This document shows, piece by piece, positions 53,885-62,736 of a DNA stretch of 64,000 bases. Position 1 is the stretch's first letter; each line of letters opens with the position of its first letter. The notes beneath the pieces were generated by a model. It did not search any database, had not been told where the DNA came from, and saw only the letters and a list, made by a program, of their open reading frames with translations. Source of the DNA: Flammeovirga sp. SJP92 (lineage in GTDB: Bacteria > Bacteroidota > Bacteroidia > Cytophagales > Flammeovirgaceae); assembly GCF_001583495.1 (NCBI RefSeq), contig NZ_LQAQ01000037.1, positions 1 through 64,000 on the forward strand. Direction: 5' to 3'. The translations under genes and the position numbers were made by a program.

Positions 53885-53916
53885 AAAAAGAAGCCGTTAC
53901 TATAGCAGTAACGGCT
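53885..53916 (-). terminator. Intrinsic terminator
   Basis: The minus strand pairs AGCCGTTACT with AGTAACGGCT (10 bp perfect), then TCTTTTTTAG. It ends the catabolic cluster downstream of the sulfatase. Confidence 0.8.
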
Positions 53917-54006
53917 CTTCAATCTAACTTATATATCGCAAATATTTCGAAATGTCCTCGTTAAGCATTCAAATTGATTATAAGATTACGTATTTAGTCC
54001 AAAATT

Positions 54007-55425
54007 TTATATTTCCTTTTTCTTTTCGCCAGCACTTGCTTTTTCAATAAACTGCTGACGGTTTTTCTCTTCTTTTAAAACGTTTTTAGCATGAGGGTCG
54101 TGCCACTTTGCTTTTACCGTACCTTCGGTCCAGTCAGTGTACAATCCTTTTAACTGCTTTACAATTTCCGGTTTTTGTTCCGCAAGATTGTGGCGTTCCA
54201 ATGGATCTTTTTCCATATCGAAAAGGAAGCTTTCCAACTTATATCCTGAATAAACCAGCTTATAGTTTCCATGTCTGACAGCATATCCTGCACCATCAGA
54301 ATATCTCCAATAAAGTGTTTGGTGTGGATGACCTTTTTTCTTTCCTTTTAAATAAGGTAAAAGGTTCACTCCGTCTAATTCTTTGTCTGGCAATGATGAA
54401 TTTGTCGCCGCCATTGCAGTAGGAAAAATGTCCAATGCGGTAATGCATTCCTCATAACGTTTTCCTCCTTTTAAACCTTGAGGCCAAGAAATCACAAATG
54501 GTACTCTGATACCACCTTCGAAAAGCATTCCTTTATGTCCTCTGTAAGGATAACTGCTAGCACCATGCGTATGTGCACCATTATCACTATAAAATACAAT
54601 CATTGTATTTTCGTAAATCCCTTCTTCTTTTAATTTTTCAATCACTTGGCCAATTCCATGATCCATCCCCACTACTAAGCCGGCGTACGCTGCTCTTCTT
54701 CCATCTTCAATGTGAGCAACATCCTCATAGTATTTTTTAGGAGCCTGTATTGGTGCATGTGGAGCATTGTAAGCCAAATACATAAAGAACGGTTTGTCTT
54801 CTTTAGCATATTCTCCAATATATTCCGTTGCCGCCTTTGTAAAATCATCTGTCAGGTAAGTCAACTCTTCCTGAGGAACAACTTTCCCGTCTCTCAATAC
54901 ACCACGCATGGGATCTCCCTTTTTAGGTTTTCCCCAATAATCAGAACCTCCACCATAAAAGCCATACCAATCGTCAAAACCTCTTTTATTAGGCCAGAAT
55001 TTCTCATGATCTCCCAAATGCCATTTTCCAATAGCACAAGTTGTATATCCTTGTGTTTTAAAATGTTCTGACATCATGATTTCATCCAATGGTAATCCAT
55101 CGTCATCCGTTGGATCAACATAAGGCATGTTGTTTTCATGACCAAAACGCTGTTGGTATCTTCCACTCAATAAACCAGCTCTACTTGGACTACAGTATGG
55201 ATGACTCGCATATCCTTGTGAAAAAGAAATACCATCTTTTGCCAAAGCGTCAAGATTGGGTGTTGGAATATCTGATCCGTTAAAACCGACATCACCCCAT
55301 CCTTGATCATCTGAGATAATGATAATTACATTGGTTTTTTCTTTTTTGTCTTTAGGTGGTTCATTGGCCCACAGTTGAAGGGACAGTAAACCAAAGCAAA
55401 GTAATAGTATAGAAGATCGGTGCAT
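54007..55425 (-). CDS. Secreted S1-family sulfatase
   Basis: A 472-residue exported sulfatase with a signal peptide (ILLLCFGLLSLQLWA). The formylglycine motif is CSPSRAGLLSGR with Cys78 as the modified residue; metal ligands include DD39-40 and SDNGAHTHG. GKWHLGDH and GHKGMLFEGGIRVPF are typical of S1 sulfatases. It removes sulfate esters from polysaccharide fragments. Its place at the end of an L-galactose cluster suggests action on a sulfated algal galactan (inference). Confidence 0.92.
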   Translation of the reverse strand: MHRSSILLLCFGLLSLQLWANEPPKDKKEKTNVIIIISDDQGWGDVGFNGSDIPTPNLDALAKDGISFSQGYASHPYCSPSRAGLLSGRYQQRFGHENNMPYVDPTDDDGLPLDEIMMSEHFKTQGYTTCAIGKWHLGDHEKFWPNKRGFDDWYGFYGGGSDYWGKPKKGDPMRGVLRDGKVVPQEELTYLTDDFTKAATEYIGEYAKEDKPFFMYLAYNAPHAPIQAPKKYYEDVAHIEDGRRAAYAGLVVGMDHGIGQVIEKLKEEGIYENTMIVFYSDNGAHTHGASSYPYRGHKGMLFEGGIRVPFVISWPQGLKGGKRYEECITALDIFPTAMAATNSSLPDKELDGVNLLPYLKGKKKGHPHQTLYWRYSDGAGYAVRHGNYKLVYSGYKLESFLFDMEKDPLERHNLAEQKPEIVKQLKGLYTDWTEGTVKAKWHDPHAKNVLKEEKNRQQFIEKASAGEKKKEI

Positions 55426-55453
55426 AAGTAATATTCAAATTTATTGTTATTTT

Positions 55454-55491
55454 CATCATTAGCCCACGACTTAAGTCGTGGGCTAATGATG
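55454..55491. repeat. 38-bp perfect palindrome (REP-like)
   Basis: CATCATTAGCCCACGACTT is followed by its exact reverse complement, giving a 19-bp stem with no loop. It lies between the sulfatase start and the kinase stop, on the path of one transcript. Confidence 0.85.
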
Positions 55492-55536
55492 ATGAGTGGT
55501 AGTCTATTTAGAAAAAATATTTTCTTGAAGATAGGG

Positions 55537-56544
55537 TTATCTATCTACCTTAGAGAAGTCTGATGATGAAATCATCTGCATCACTTCTTCTTTTTTGACA
55601 GCATTAAAATCGCCATCAATTCCGTGTTTAAAAGCAGATGATGCTATCGCAAAATCAATACACTGTTGTAGATCTCCTTCAAAAGCATGCAGACCATAAA
55701 TAACACCTGCCATAAATGCATCACCACCTCCTACTCTATCAACAATATGTGTCAGTTCGTATTTCTTAGTTCTGTATACTTTTTTTCCATCAAATAATGC
55801 TCCTGCCCATGTGTGATGATTGGCAGATTTAACACCTCTTGATGAGAAAACCACTACTTCACAATTCGGATATTTCTCCATCATTGCTTTACCTGACAAA
55901 GCAAAATCAAGATCCGTCACCTCTTCATTTAAAACATCAACATCAGGATGAATTCCTGACATAACATGACATTTTTCCATCAATGCAGGCATTACTTCTT
56001 CATGGCTTTTACCCCATTGCCAAAGTTTCGCTCTATAGTTATAATCCATTGATACTTTCAACCCTTTTGCAGTTGCTACTTCCAATGCTTTAGCTGTAAT
56101 TAAAGCCGCACTTTCAGAAACTGCTGGCGTAATTCCACTCCAGTGAAACCAAGTTACATCTTCAAAAATGGCATCCCAATCAAATGTATCAATTGCTGCT
56201 TTTGTAAATGCACTGTCTGCACGATCATAGATCACTTTTCCTCCTCTCTGCATTGAAGGGGCTTCTACAAAATACAACCCCAAACGACCTTCAGAACGAA
56301 GTACATTTGAAGTATCTATACCAAACTTTCTCATGTGCATCAGAGCATCATCAGCAATATCATGTGTCGGTAAAACCGTTACCATACCTACATTCATACC
56401 GTAATTGCCCAATGAAGATGCTACGTTTAGTTCAGCACCTCCGTAGTAGGTTTCATACTCCGTAGTCTGACCAAATCTTTTATGTCGAATAGGTGAAAGC
56501 CTCATTAAAACTTCACCTAATGTTATGATCTTATGTTTTTTCAT
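55537..56544 (-). CDS. kdgK: 2-keto-3-deoxygluconate kinase
   Basis: A 335-residue PfkB-family sugar kinase. I start at the ATG at 56544 (KKHKIITLGEVLMRLSP); 14 upstream codons to 56586 look non-native. The substrate-binding YYGGAELNVASSLGNYG and the C-terminal DRVGGGDAFMAG catalytic block fit KdgK, which makes KDPG from KDG. Its genetic partners are UxaB, UxaA and Eda, which flank KDG. Confidence 0.88.
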   Translation of the reverse strand: MKKHKIITLGEVLMRLSPIRHKRFGQTTEYETYYGGAELNVASSLGNYGMNVGMVTVLPTHDIADDALMHMRKFGIDTSNVLRSEGRLGLYFVEAPSMQRGGKVIYDRADSAFTKAAIDTFDWDAIFEDVTWFHWSGITPAVSESAALITAKALEVATAKGLKVSMDYNYRAKLWQWGKSHEEVMPALMEKCHVMSGIHPDVDVLNEEVTDLDFALSGKAMMEKYPNCEVVVFSSRGVKSANHHTWAGALFDGKKVYRTKKYELTHIVDRVGGGDAFMAGVIYGLHAFEGDLQQCIDFAIASSAFKHGIDGDFNAVKKEEVMQMISSSDFSKVDR

Positions 56545-56666
56545 ATTCCTACATAAATGCAGTTGAACTTTAAAAGGGATGAGCAAAGAGGAATGAGAAG
56601 ATACTTGATCATCTCCTCCCTCTTTAACTGTTACTCTTCCCTAAATAGCACACCACTATTCACTTT

Positions 56667-58103
56667 TTATACGTATAGTTCGCTTTCCAATAAAGCAGTC
56701 ACACCCTCATTCAATATGGCTTGAAGATAATAGGCCACTCCTTCGTGTAATTGAGGAATTTTGTTTAAATCTTGTTCCCAAAGTGTTGTATAAGCTAATA
56801 CCTGCTGTACTAACTCTTCCAATGAGATTTCTTTAGAATCGTATTTCGCCCAAACCGTCTTCAATAACTCCAATACATCTGCGTTATCTTGTGCTTGGAA
56901 GTCATCACTTGGTGCATAAAGCTTGATCAACGCTGCAAAAGACATCAATAAATGCTTAGGCACTCTTCCTTTTTCAGTATAGAAACTAAGAATAGATGGT
57001 AAAACTCTTGTCTTGAATTTAGGGAAAGAGTTTAATGAAATACTTTTCAGATAATGTTTGATGAATGGATTTCTAAAACGATCCAATACATCGTCCTTGA
57101 ACTCTACCAATCCATCTGCTGGAGGAAGAGAAGGAATTATTTCTTCTGTGAGGCAAGTATTAATAAATCTTGAAACTGTTTCGTTTTCTAAATTCTCTCT
57201 AACCGTTTCAATTCCTGCCAATAATCCTACAGGCACCATTAATGTATGTGCACCATTTAAGATTCTTACTTTACGCTCTCTATAAGGGGCTTGGTTGTCA
57301 GTAACAACGATATTTAAACCTGCTTTTTCGAAAGGTAAAACTTCTTTGATTTTTTGATCGCCTTCCAATACAAATAAATGGAACTGCTCTCCTTCTACTA
57401 CTAATTGATCTTCAAAACCAAGGTCTTTTTGAATTTCCTCAATTCTATCTTTTGGATAACCTGGTACAATTCTGTCTACCAAAGTATTATAAAAAGTACA
57501 TGCTTCATTTACCCAAGCCACAAACTCGTCACCTAAGTTCCAATCTGAAGCGTATTGAAGAATGATTTCTTTTAGTTTTACACCATTTTTATCAATCAAC
57601 TCACAAGGTAAAATGATAAGTCCTTTGTCTACAGCTCCACTGAAATGTGTAAATCTACGATGTAAAAATGCTGTTAATTTACCAGGGAAACTGTCTTGAA
57701 GACTATCTAATTGATCACCCTCTTTGTATACAATACCAGCTTCAGTAGTATTCGAAAATACAAATTGTAATGTATCAACCTCAGCTAGTTTTAAATAAGC
57801 ATTAAAGTCTTCGTAAGGATTGATTACTTCTTGAATACAATCCACCAACATTTGCTTGTTGATCAACTCTCCTTTCTCAATACCATTTAATAATAAATGA
57901 TACAAACCGTCTTGTGAAGCTAACAATTCTCCTAATCCTTGAGGAATAGGCTGTACTACGGCTACACCTGCATTGAAATCAGATTGTACATTCATTTCAT
58001 GAATCATCCAATCAATAAATGCTCTTAAAAAGTTACCTTCACCGAATTGTACTACTTTAATTGGGCGAGGATTTACTATTGCTGTTGTTCTATTCAGTTT
58101 CAT
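56667..58103 (-). CDS. uxaB: Tagaturonate reductase / altronate oxidoreductase
   Basis: A 478-residue member of the mannitol dehydrogenase family with an N-terminal Rossmann segment (VVQFGEGNFLRAFIDWM) and the family block APYRERKVRILNGAHTLMVP with the catalytic Lys region. It reduces tagaturonate to D-altronate with NADH. Full length. Its neighbour UxaA acts on the product. Confidence 0.93.
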   Translation of the reverse strand: MKLNRTTAIVNPRPIKVVQFGEGNFLRAFIDWMIHEMNVQSDFNAGVAVVQPIPQGLGELLASQDGLYHLLLNGIEKGELINKQMLVDCIQEVINPYEDFNAYLKLAEVDTLQFVFSNTTEAGIVYKEGDQLDSLQDSFPGKLTAFLHRRFTHFSGAVDKGLIILPCELIDKNGVKLKEIILQYASDWNLGDEFVAWVNEACTFYNTLVDRIVPGYPKDRIEEIQKDLGFEDQLVVEGEQFHLFVLEGDQKIKEVLPFEKAGLNIVVTDNQAPYRERKVRILNGAHTLMVPVGLLAGIETVRENLENETVSRFINTCLTEEIIPSLPPADGLVEFKDDVLDRFRNPFIKHYLKSISLNSFPKFKTRVLPSILSFYTEKGRVPKHLLMSFAALIKLYAPSDDFQAQDNADVLELLKTVWAKYDSKEISLEELVQQVLAYTTLWEQDLNKIPQLHEGVAYYLQAILNEGVTALLESELYV

Positions 58104-58277
58104 GGCTATTTGCTCTTTATTTTTCCACCAATTTCAATAGGTCGCAAGTGCTAAGCGATTGCATCACTTGTGGCTGTATTGTTATGAAAATGTCTCAAAT
58201 TGCTTGAGATCTTTTTTAATTCTTTCCGATATCCAATTACAAGCACCGCCTTTCGGCTAAGCACTTGTAGAATTGGA
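58104..58277 (-). other. Intergenic stretch with two tandem hairpins
   Basis: Two structures share the words CAAGTG and CACTTG: 58160-58193 (GCAAGTGC...CACTTG) and 58232-58277 (TCCAATTACAAGC paired with GCACTTGTAGAATTGGA, with an inner GCC/GGC pair). Both lie between uxaB and the reading-frame fragment after uxaA. Confidence 0.55.
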
Positions 58278-58472
58278 CTATTTGTTTTTTTTACCAAAAA
58301 CAAAACCTAAGCATTGGAGAAGCTTCCCAACTTTCGAGGGATCGTGTTCAATGATAAATTCCTTGTTTTGAAATTTGGTGATATCGAAGTCGGGAGTCAT
58401 CTCCAACACCCAATCACAAGTGATGTCTAATGACTTTTCACCTGCGATATATGGGGTATCACAATTATATTT
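58278..58472 (-). pseudogene. In-frame open stretch after the uxaA stop
   Basis: Directly after the uxaA TAA, the same frame stays open for 64 codons and ends in TAG. It reads PYIAGEKSLDITCDWVLEM, then TPDFDITKFQNKEF, then IIEHDPSKVGKLLQCLGF. It has no early ATG; one internal ATG would give about 40 residues. Likely the tail of a lost gene or a small protein; readthrough is also possible. Confidence 0.4.
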
Positions 58473-60122
58473 TTATAGGGAAATACCTCTCTTCCATGGA
58501 ATGAAATCATCATGACGCATTCTCATAGAGTTCGTTTCCAATTTTCCACTTGCTACTTCCAATAAGTACTCAAGCATTGTTGCTGCTTTAGTGGCAATTG
58601 TATCCTCTCCAGTAATAACAGATCCAGTATCAAAGTCAATAATGTCCTTCATACGTTCCGCTAGAATTGAGTTTGAAGAAACTTTAATTACTGGCGTGAT
58701 TGGATTACCTGTAGGGGTTCCCAAACCTGTGCTGAATGTAATCAAAGTAGCTCCTGATCCTGCCAAAGCGGTTGTCGACTCCACGTCATTACCTGGTGTG
58801 CAAAGTAAATTAAGACCTTTCTTTGTCACTTGTTCTGTATAATCCAGTACTTCAACAATTGGTGAAGAACCACCTTTTTTGGCTGCTCCTGCTGATTTCA
58901 TCGCATCGGTAATCAAACCATCTTTAATGTTACCTGGAGAAGGATTGGCATCAAAACCTGAGCCTACTGCTTCTGCTCTGTGCTTATAAATTGCCATGAG
59001 GTCCACAAAACGCTGTGCATCTTTTTCCTCTACACAACGGTCTGTTAAACTTTGCTCCACACCATTCAATTCAGGAAACTCTGCCAAGATTGGAATAGCA
59101 CCTAATGCTACTAACATATCTGAAACATACCCAATCACAGGATTGGCTGAAATGCCTGAAAAACCATCTGAACCACCGCATTCTAAACCTAATCGAAGTG
59201 CTGAAATTGGTGCTTCTTGACGTTCTACTTTATTGGCTTCCACCAACCCTGCCATCGTGTATTTGACAATGTTAGAGATGAAGTCTGTTTCGGATGAACT
59301 CTTTTGTTGCTCTACATAATACACCGGTTTATCGAACTTTGGATTGACCTTCTTGATGGCATCCTGTAAGATATCTACCTGTGCATTTTGGCAACCTAAA
59401 CTTAAGAATGTCGCACCCGCCACATTAGGATTGTTCAGATAACCTGCCAATAACTGACAAAGTGTATCTGAGTCCTGACGGATACCACCGCAACCTCCAT
59501 CATGCAATAAGAATTTGATTCCATCTACATTTTTGAAAGCACGGTTTTTCTTTTGCTCTGCCAATGGAATAATGATGTCTTCATCAATCAATCCATTGCT
59601 GTCTGCACCGTTTTCTATTTTTTGTAATAAACCGTCGATATCCAAGTCGTAATCTCTACCTTTTGAATAACCCAGTTTATCTTCTAATATTTCTTTAGCT
59701 GCTAAGACGTTTCTGTTTTCACAGAATACTAATGGCACCACCAGCCACATGTTTTGTGTACCAATTTGTCCGTCCGTTCTGTGGTAACCCATAAAAGTTC
59801 TGTTTTCAAAAGCTGAAACATCCGGTTTTACCCAATCTGTTTTACGCTCTCTCACTACCACATCACTTGCAGCATGTTTTACGTTTTCAGTTGTCATTGC
59901 CTCACCCTTTTTAATCGGCTGTGTTGCTTTACCTACTAAAACGCCATACATAAACACTTCATCACCCTCATTGAAATCCTTCAAAGCAAATTTGTGTTTA
60001 CTTTTAACAGGACCCACTGTTGTTAGGTGTTGTCCTTCAAAATTTATTTCTTCAGATGCTTCTAAATCTTTCAATGCCACCATTACGTTGTCCGTAGGGT
60101 GAACCATTAATACTTTATTCAT
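58473..60122 (-). CDS. uxaA: Altronate dehydratase
   Basis: A 549-residue full-length UxaA: an N-terminal SAF domain (about 1-90), then the GD_AH core with FMGYHRTDGQIGTQNMWLV, LHDGGCGGIRQDS, GLECGGSDGFSG and CTPGNDVESTTALAGSGA, ending DFIPWKRGISL. It dehydrates D-altronate to 2-keto-3-deoxygluconate with an Fe or Mn cofactor. The gene is followed by an odd in-frame open stretch. Confidence 0.95.
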   Translation of the reverse strand: MNKVLMVHPTDNVMVALKDLEASEEINFEGQHLTTVGPVKSKHKFALKDFNEGDEVFMYGVLVGKATQPIKKGEAMTTENVKHAASDVVVRERKTDWVKPDVSAFENRTFMGYHRTDGQIGTQNMWLVVPLVFCENRNVLAAKEILEDKLGYSKGRDYDLDIDGLLQKIENGADSNGLIDEDIIIPLAEQKKNRAFKNVDGIKFLLHDGGCGGIRQDSDTLCQLLAGYLNNPNVAGATFLSLGCQNAQVDILQDAIKKVNPKFDKPVYYVEQQKSSSETDFISNIVKYTMAGLVEANKVERQEAPISALRLGLECGGSDGFSGISANPVIGYVSDMLVALGAIPILAEFPELNGVEQSLTDRCVEEKDAQRFVDLMAIYKHRAEAVGSGFDANPSPGNIKDGLITDAMKSAGAAKKGGSSPIVEVLDYTEQVTKKGLNLLCTPGNDVESTTALAGSGATLITFSTGLGTPTGNPITPVIKVSSNSILAERMKDIIDFDTGSVITGEDTIATKAATMLEYLLEVASGKLETNSMRMRHDDFIPWKRGISL

Positions 60123-60169
60123 CGTCTTATTACTTAATAATATTCTAACTCAAAGAGTAAATAGTTATT

Positions 60170-60853
60170 TTAAACAGCTACACTACCTTCTTTATAATCT
60201 GCTACAAACTCCATTAATGTTTGTAAGCGGTCATAGGTAGCATCATAGTCGTAACCTGTAGCGGCTTTCACTAATAGTTTATCACCGATTCCTACACAAC
60301 TTACACCTACATCCAGCCAGCTTTTAATATCTTCAATAGTTGGAGAAACACCACCTGTAGGCATTACATCTGTCCAAGGCATTGGAGCCTTTACACCTTT
60401 GATAAATCCTTTCGCATCGAATGCGTTGGCTGGGAAGATTTTCACTACCTCTGCACCACATTCATGAGCATTAGATACTTCTGAAACAGTTGTACAACCT
60501 GGGAACCAAGCGATTTTTCTTCGGTTACAGATTTTAGCAATTTCAGGATTGAATAAAGGTGAAACGATAAAATCTGCTCCATTTTGGATAAATATTGCTG
60601 CCGTAAATTCGTCTACAATAGAACCAATACCCACTGCCATATCAGGAAACTCTGCTCTTACTACTTTGATCAATTCAATAAAGATCTGATCTGCCTGCTC
60701 CCCTCTGTTTGTAAATTCAAAAACTCTAATTCCGGCTTTGTAAGCAGTGCTGATCACCTCTAAAGTGGTTGTCAGATCACTGTTGTAAAATACTGGAACG
60801 ATGACTGTGGATTTCATCTTAGAAACCACCTCAATTCTTGAGAACTTTGCCAT
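60170..60853 (-). CDS. eda: KDPG/KHG aldolase
   Basis: A 227-residue class I aldolase. GIRVFEFTNRG, VGIGSIVDE and VVKIFPANAF (Schiff-base Lys in KIFPA) plus MPTGGVSPT are KDPG aldolase blocks. It cleaves KDPG to pyruvate and glyceraldehyde 3-phosphate. The mutarotase stop lies 2 bases upstream. Confidence 0.93.
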   Translation of the reverse strand: MAKFSRIEVVSKMKSTVIVPVFYNSDLTTTLEVISTAYKAGIRVFEFTNRGEQADQIFIELIKVVRAEFPDMAVGIGSIVDEFTAAIFIQNGADFIVSPLFNPEIAKICNRRKIAWFPGCTTVSEVSNAHECGAEVVKIFPANAFDAKGFIKGVKAPMPWTDVMPTGGVSPTIEDIKSWLDVGVSCVGIGDKLLVKAATGYDYDATYDRLQTLMEFVADYKEGSVAV

Positions 60854-60855
60854 GA

Positions 60856-61278
60856 TTATGCCTCTTGTGTTTGTTGAAGTTTAGAAATTTCTTTCACTTG
60901 CCCTGCCAATGCATCGTAGTCCTCTTGCTGCTCTATCTCATAGATACGTTCCATCAATTCCCACTTGCTATCTGCATCGGCATCAGCGTCCGCCACTTGA
61001 AAACGAGAAACAAATGTTTCCCATTCCGATTGTCTCGGTTTCGTAGCCAATTCCTTCATTCTTTCCTCATGGTTAAAATCTGCCACTGTATCCATGATCA
61101 TGAATAACTGATTTTTGTGGAGATAAATTTCCATATCAAGAATACCTACTTCTTTCATTCCTTCCGTGATTTCTTTCCAAGCCTGTCCTTTGGCATGTAC
61201 TTTTTTATAATCTTCAATCAAAGAAGGGTCGTTCGCTAATGAAAGCGTTTTACAATATCTTTTAAACTGCATTTTCAA
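60856..61278 (-). CDS. L-rhamnose/L-fucose-type sugar mutarotase (DUF718 family)
   Basis: A 140-residue protein of the DUF718/L-rhamnose mutarotase family: KRYCKTLSLANDPSLIEDYK, HAKGQAWKEI and MEIYLHKNQLFMIMDT. It interconverts anomers of an L-sugar. A short Ala-Asp run (ADADADAD) interrupts the usual sequence near residue 97. It lies 3 bases after the permease gene. With FucP-like transport and LgoD-like oxidation nearby, L-galactose is a likely substrate (inference). Confidence 0.82.
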   Translation of the reverse strand: MKMQFKRYCKTLSLANDPSLIEDYKKVHAKGQAWKEITEGMKEVGILDMEIYLHKNQLFMIMDTVADFNHEERMKELATKPRQSEWETFVSRFQVADADADADSKWELMERIYEIEQQEDYDALAGQVKEISKLQQTQEA

Positions 61279-61281
61279 TGC

Positions 61282-62640
61282 TTATTTCGTCGTTAAAAAT
61301 CTTCTGTAGCCAAACACTGCAATGACACAGAAACAAACTAATGGGAGGAAGAAGGATACATTCACAGCCGGCATTCCCATTAATACACCTTTGTCAATAA
61401 TTGCACCTTGAAGTGGTGGCATCAATGCTCCACCTACAATGGCCATTACCAAACCTGCTGCACCAAACTCTGCATCTTTATCTAAACCTTCTAAAGCAAT
61501 ACCGTAGATTGTTGGGAACATCAATGACATGAAGATTGAAGTACCAATCAAGGCATATAATCCAATATCACCTCCAACAAAAATGGTCACGGTCATCATT
61601 CCAATTCCTCCTAATGCGAAGACTGCCAATAACATGGATGCTTTTACAAAACGCATTAAGAATGTGGCAATAAAACGTCCTGATAAGAACAGTACCATAG
61701 CAATGATGTTGAATGATTGTGCTTCTGCTTTTGTATACCCAATATTTTCAGCGTATTGAATAATAAAAGTCCAGCACATGATCTGAGCTCCTACATAAAA
61801 AATCTGAGCTACTACACCCTCTCTGTAAGTTACATTTTGAATCAGACGTTGTAAGGTATCGCCTAAGCTGAAGTTATCGTCTTTTTCATTTGTAGTTGGT
61901 ATTTTAGTTACTGCAATAATCACTGCTACTGCAATTACCACCAAACCTAGCATCACATAAGGATCGCGGATCACCATTAAATCTTGTGCTCTGATAATTG
62001 CTTTTTCCCCTTCGGGTAATGTAGAATAAATCAAACTTCCATCCGCTGCTTTCTCCGCTGAATTCAGCTTTGATAAGATAAATTGCTGTGCTACAAACAT
62101 TCCTGTAAGTGAGCCAATTGGGTTGAATGATTGTGCTAAGTTTAATCTTCTAGTTGATGTCTCTTTTGAACCTAATGAAAGGATCAGAGGGTTGGCTGTA
62201 GTTTCTAAAAATGCCAATCCAAAAGTAAGGATATAGTATGAGGCTAAGAAGAAACCAAACATTTGAAATTGTGCCGCTGGGTAAAACAATAATGTACCCG
62301 TAGCATACAATCCCATGCCAAATAAAATAACTTTTTTATATGAATATCTTTTGATAAGAATTGCCGCCGGCAATGCCATCGTAAAGTAGCCACCATAAAA
62401 AGCAAACTGCACAAATGATGCTTTAAAATTTGAAATTTCCATTACCGTTTTGAAGGCCGAAACCATCGGATTGGTGATGTCATTTGCAAATCCCCAAAGT
62501 GCAAATAAACTGGTGATCAGCACAAAAGGAACTAAATATTTTTTTTCTACAACTTTCTCGTTGCCAGAAGGTGAAGCGGCGCCTCCCTCCTGCTCATCTT
62601 TTTTCTGTAGGTCTATTTTGTCAACTGTAATATTGCTCAT
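61282..62640 (-). CDS. fucP: FucP-like sugar:proton symporter
   Basis: A 452-residue major facilitator protein with 12 predicted membrane segments. A cytoplasmic start (VEKKYLVPFVLIT), LFALWGFANDITNPMVSAFK and YILTFGLAFLETTANPLIL are FucP-family blocks. In E. coli FucP imports L-fucose and also L-galactose. Its co-clustered enzymes favour an L-galactose role here (inference). A REP-like hairpin lies upstream. Confidence 0.88.
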   Translation of the reverse strand: MSNITVDKIDLQKKDEQEGGAASPSGNEKVVEKKYLVPFVLITSLFALWGFANDITNPMVSAFKTVMEISNFKASFVQFAFYGGYFTMALPAAILIKRYSYKKVILFGMGLYATGTLLFYPAAQFQMFGFFLASYYILTFGLAFLETTANPLILSLGSKETSTRRLNLAQSFNPIGSLTGMFVAQQFILSKLNSAEKAADGSLIYSTLPEGEKAIIRAQDLMVIRDPYVMLGLVVIAVAVIIAVTKIPTTNEKDDNFSLGDTLQRLIQNVTYREGVVAQIFYVGAQIMCWTFIIQYAENIGYTKAEAQSFNIIAMVLFLSGRFIATFLMRFVKASMLLAVFALGGIGMMTVTIFVGGDIGLYALIGTSIFMSLMFPTIYGIALEGLDKDAEFGAAGLVMAIVGGALMPPLQGAIIDKGVLMGMPAVNVSFFLPLVCFCVIAVFGYRRFLTTK

Positions 62641-62703
62641 TGCTAGTAAATTATGTGTGTGCGCGTATTTTTTAGTTAGGGAAATGTTGAGGTATTTGAG
62701 GAA

Positions 62704-62725
62704 GGGCAGACACGAAGGTCTACCC
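62704..62725. repeat. REP-like hairpin
   Basis: GGGCAGAC pairs with GTCTACCC (7 of 8) around ACGAAG. It lies between the dehydrogenase stop and the permease start, in line with the operon. Confidence 0.6.
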
Positions 62726-62736
62726 CTACGTTACTT

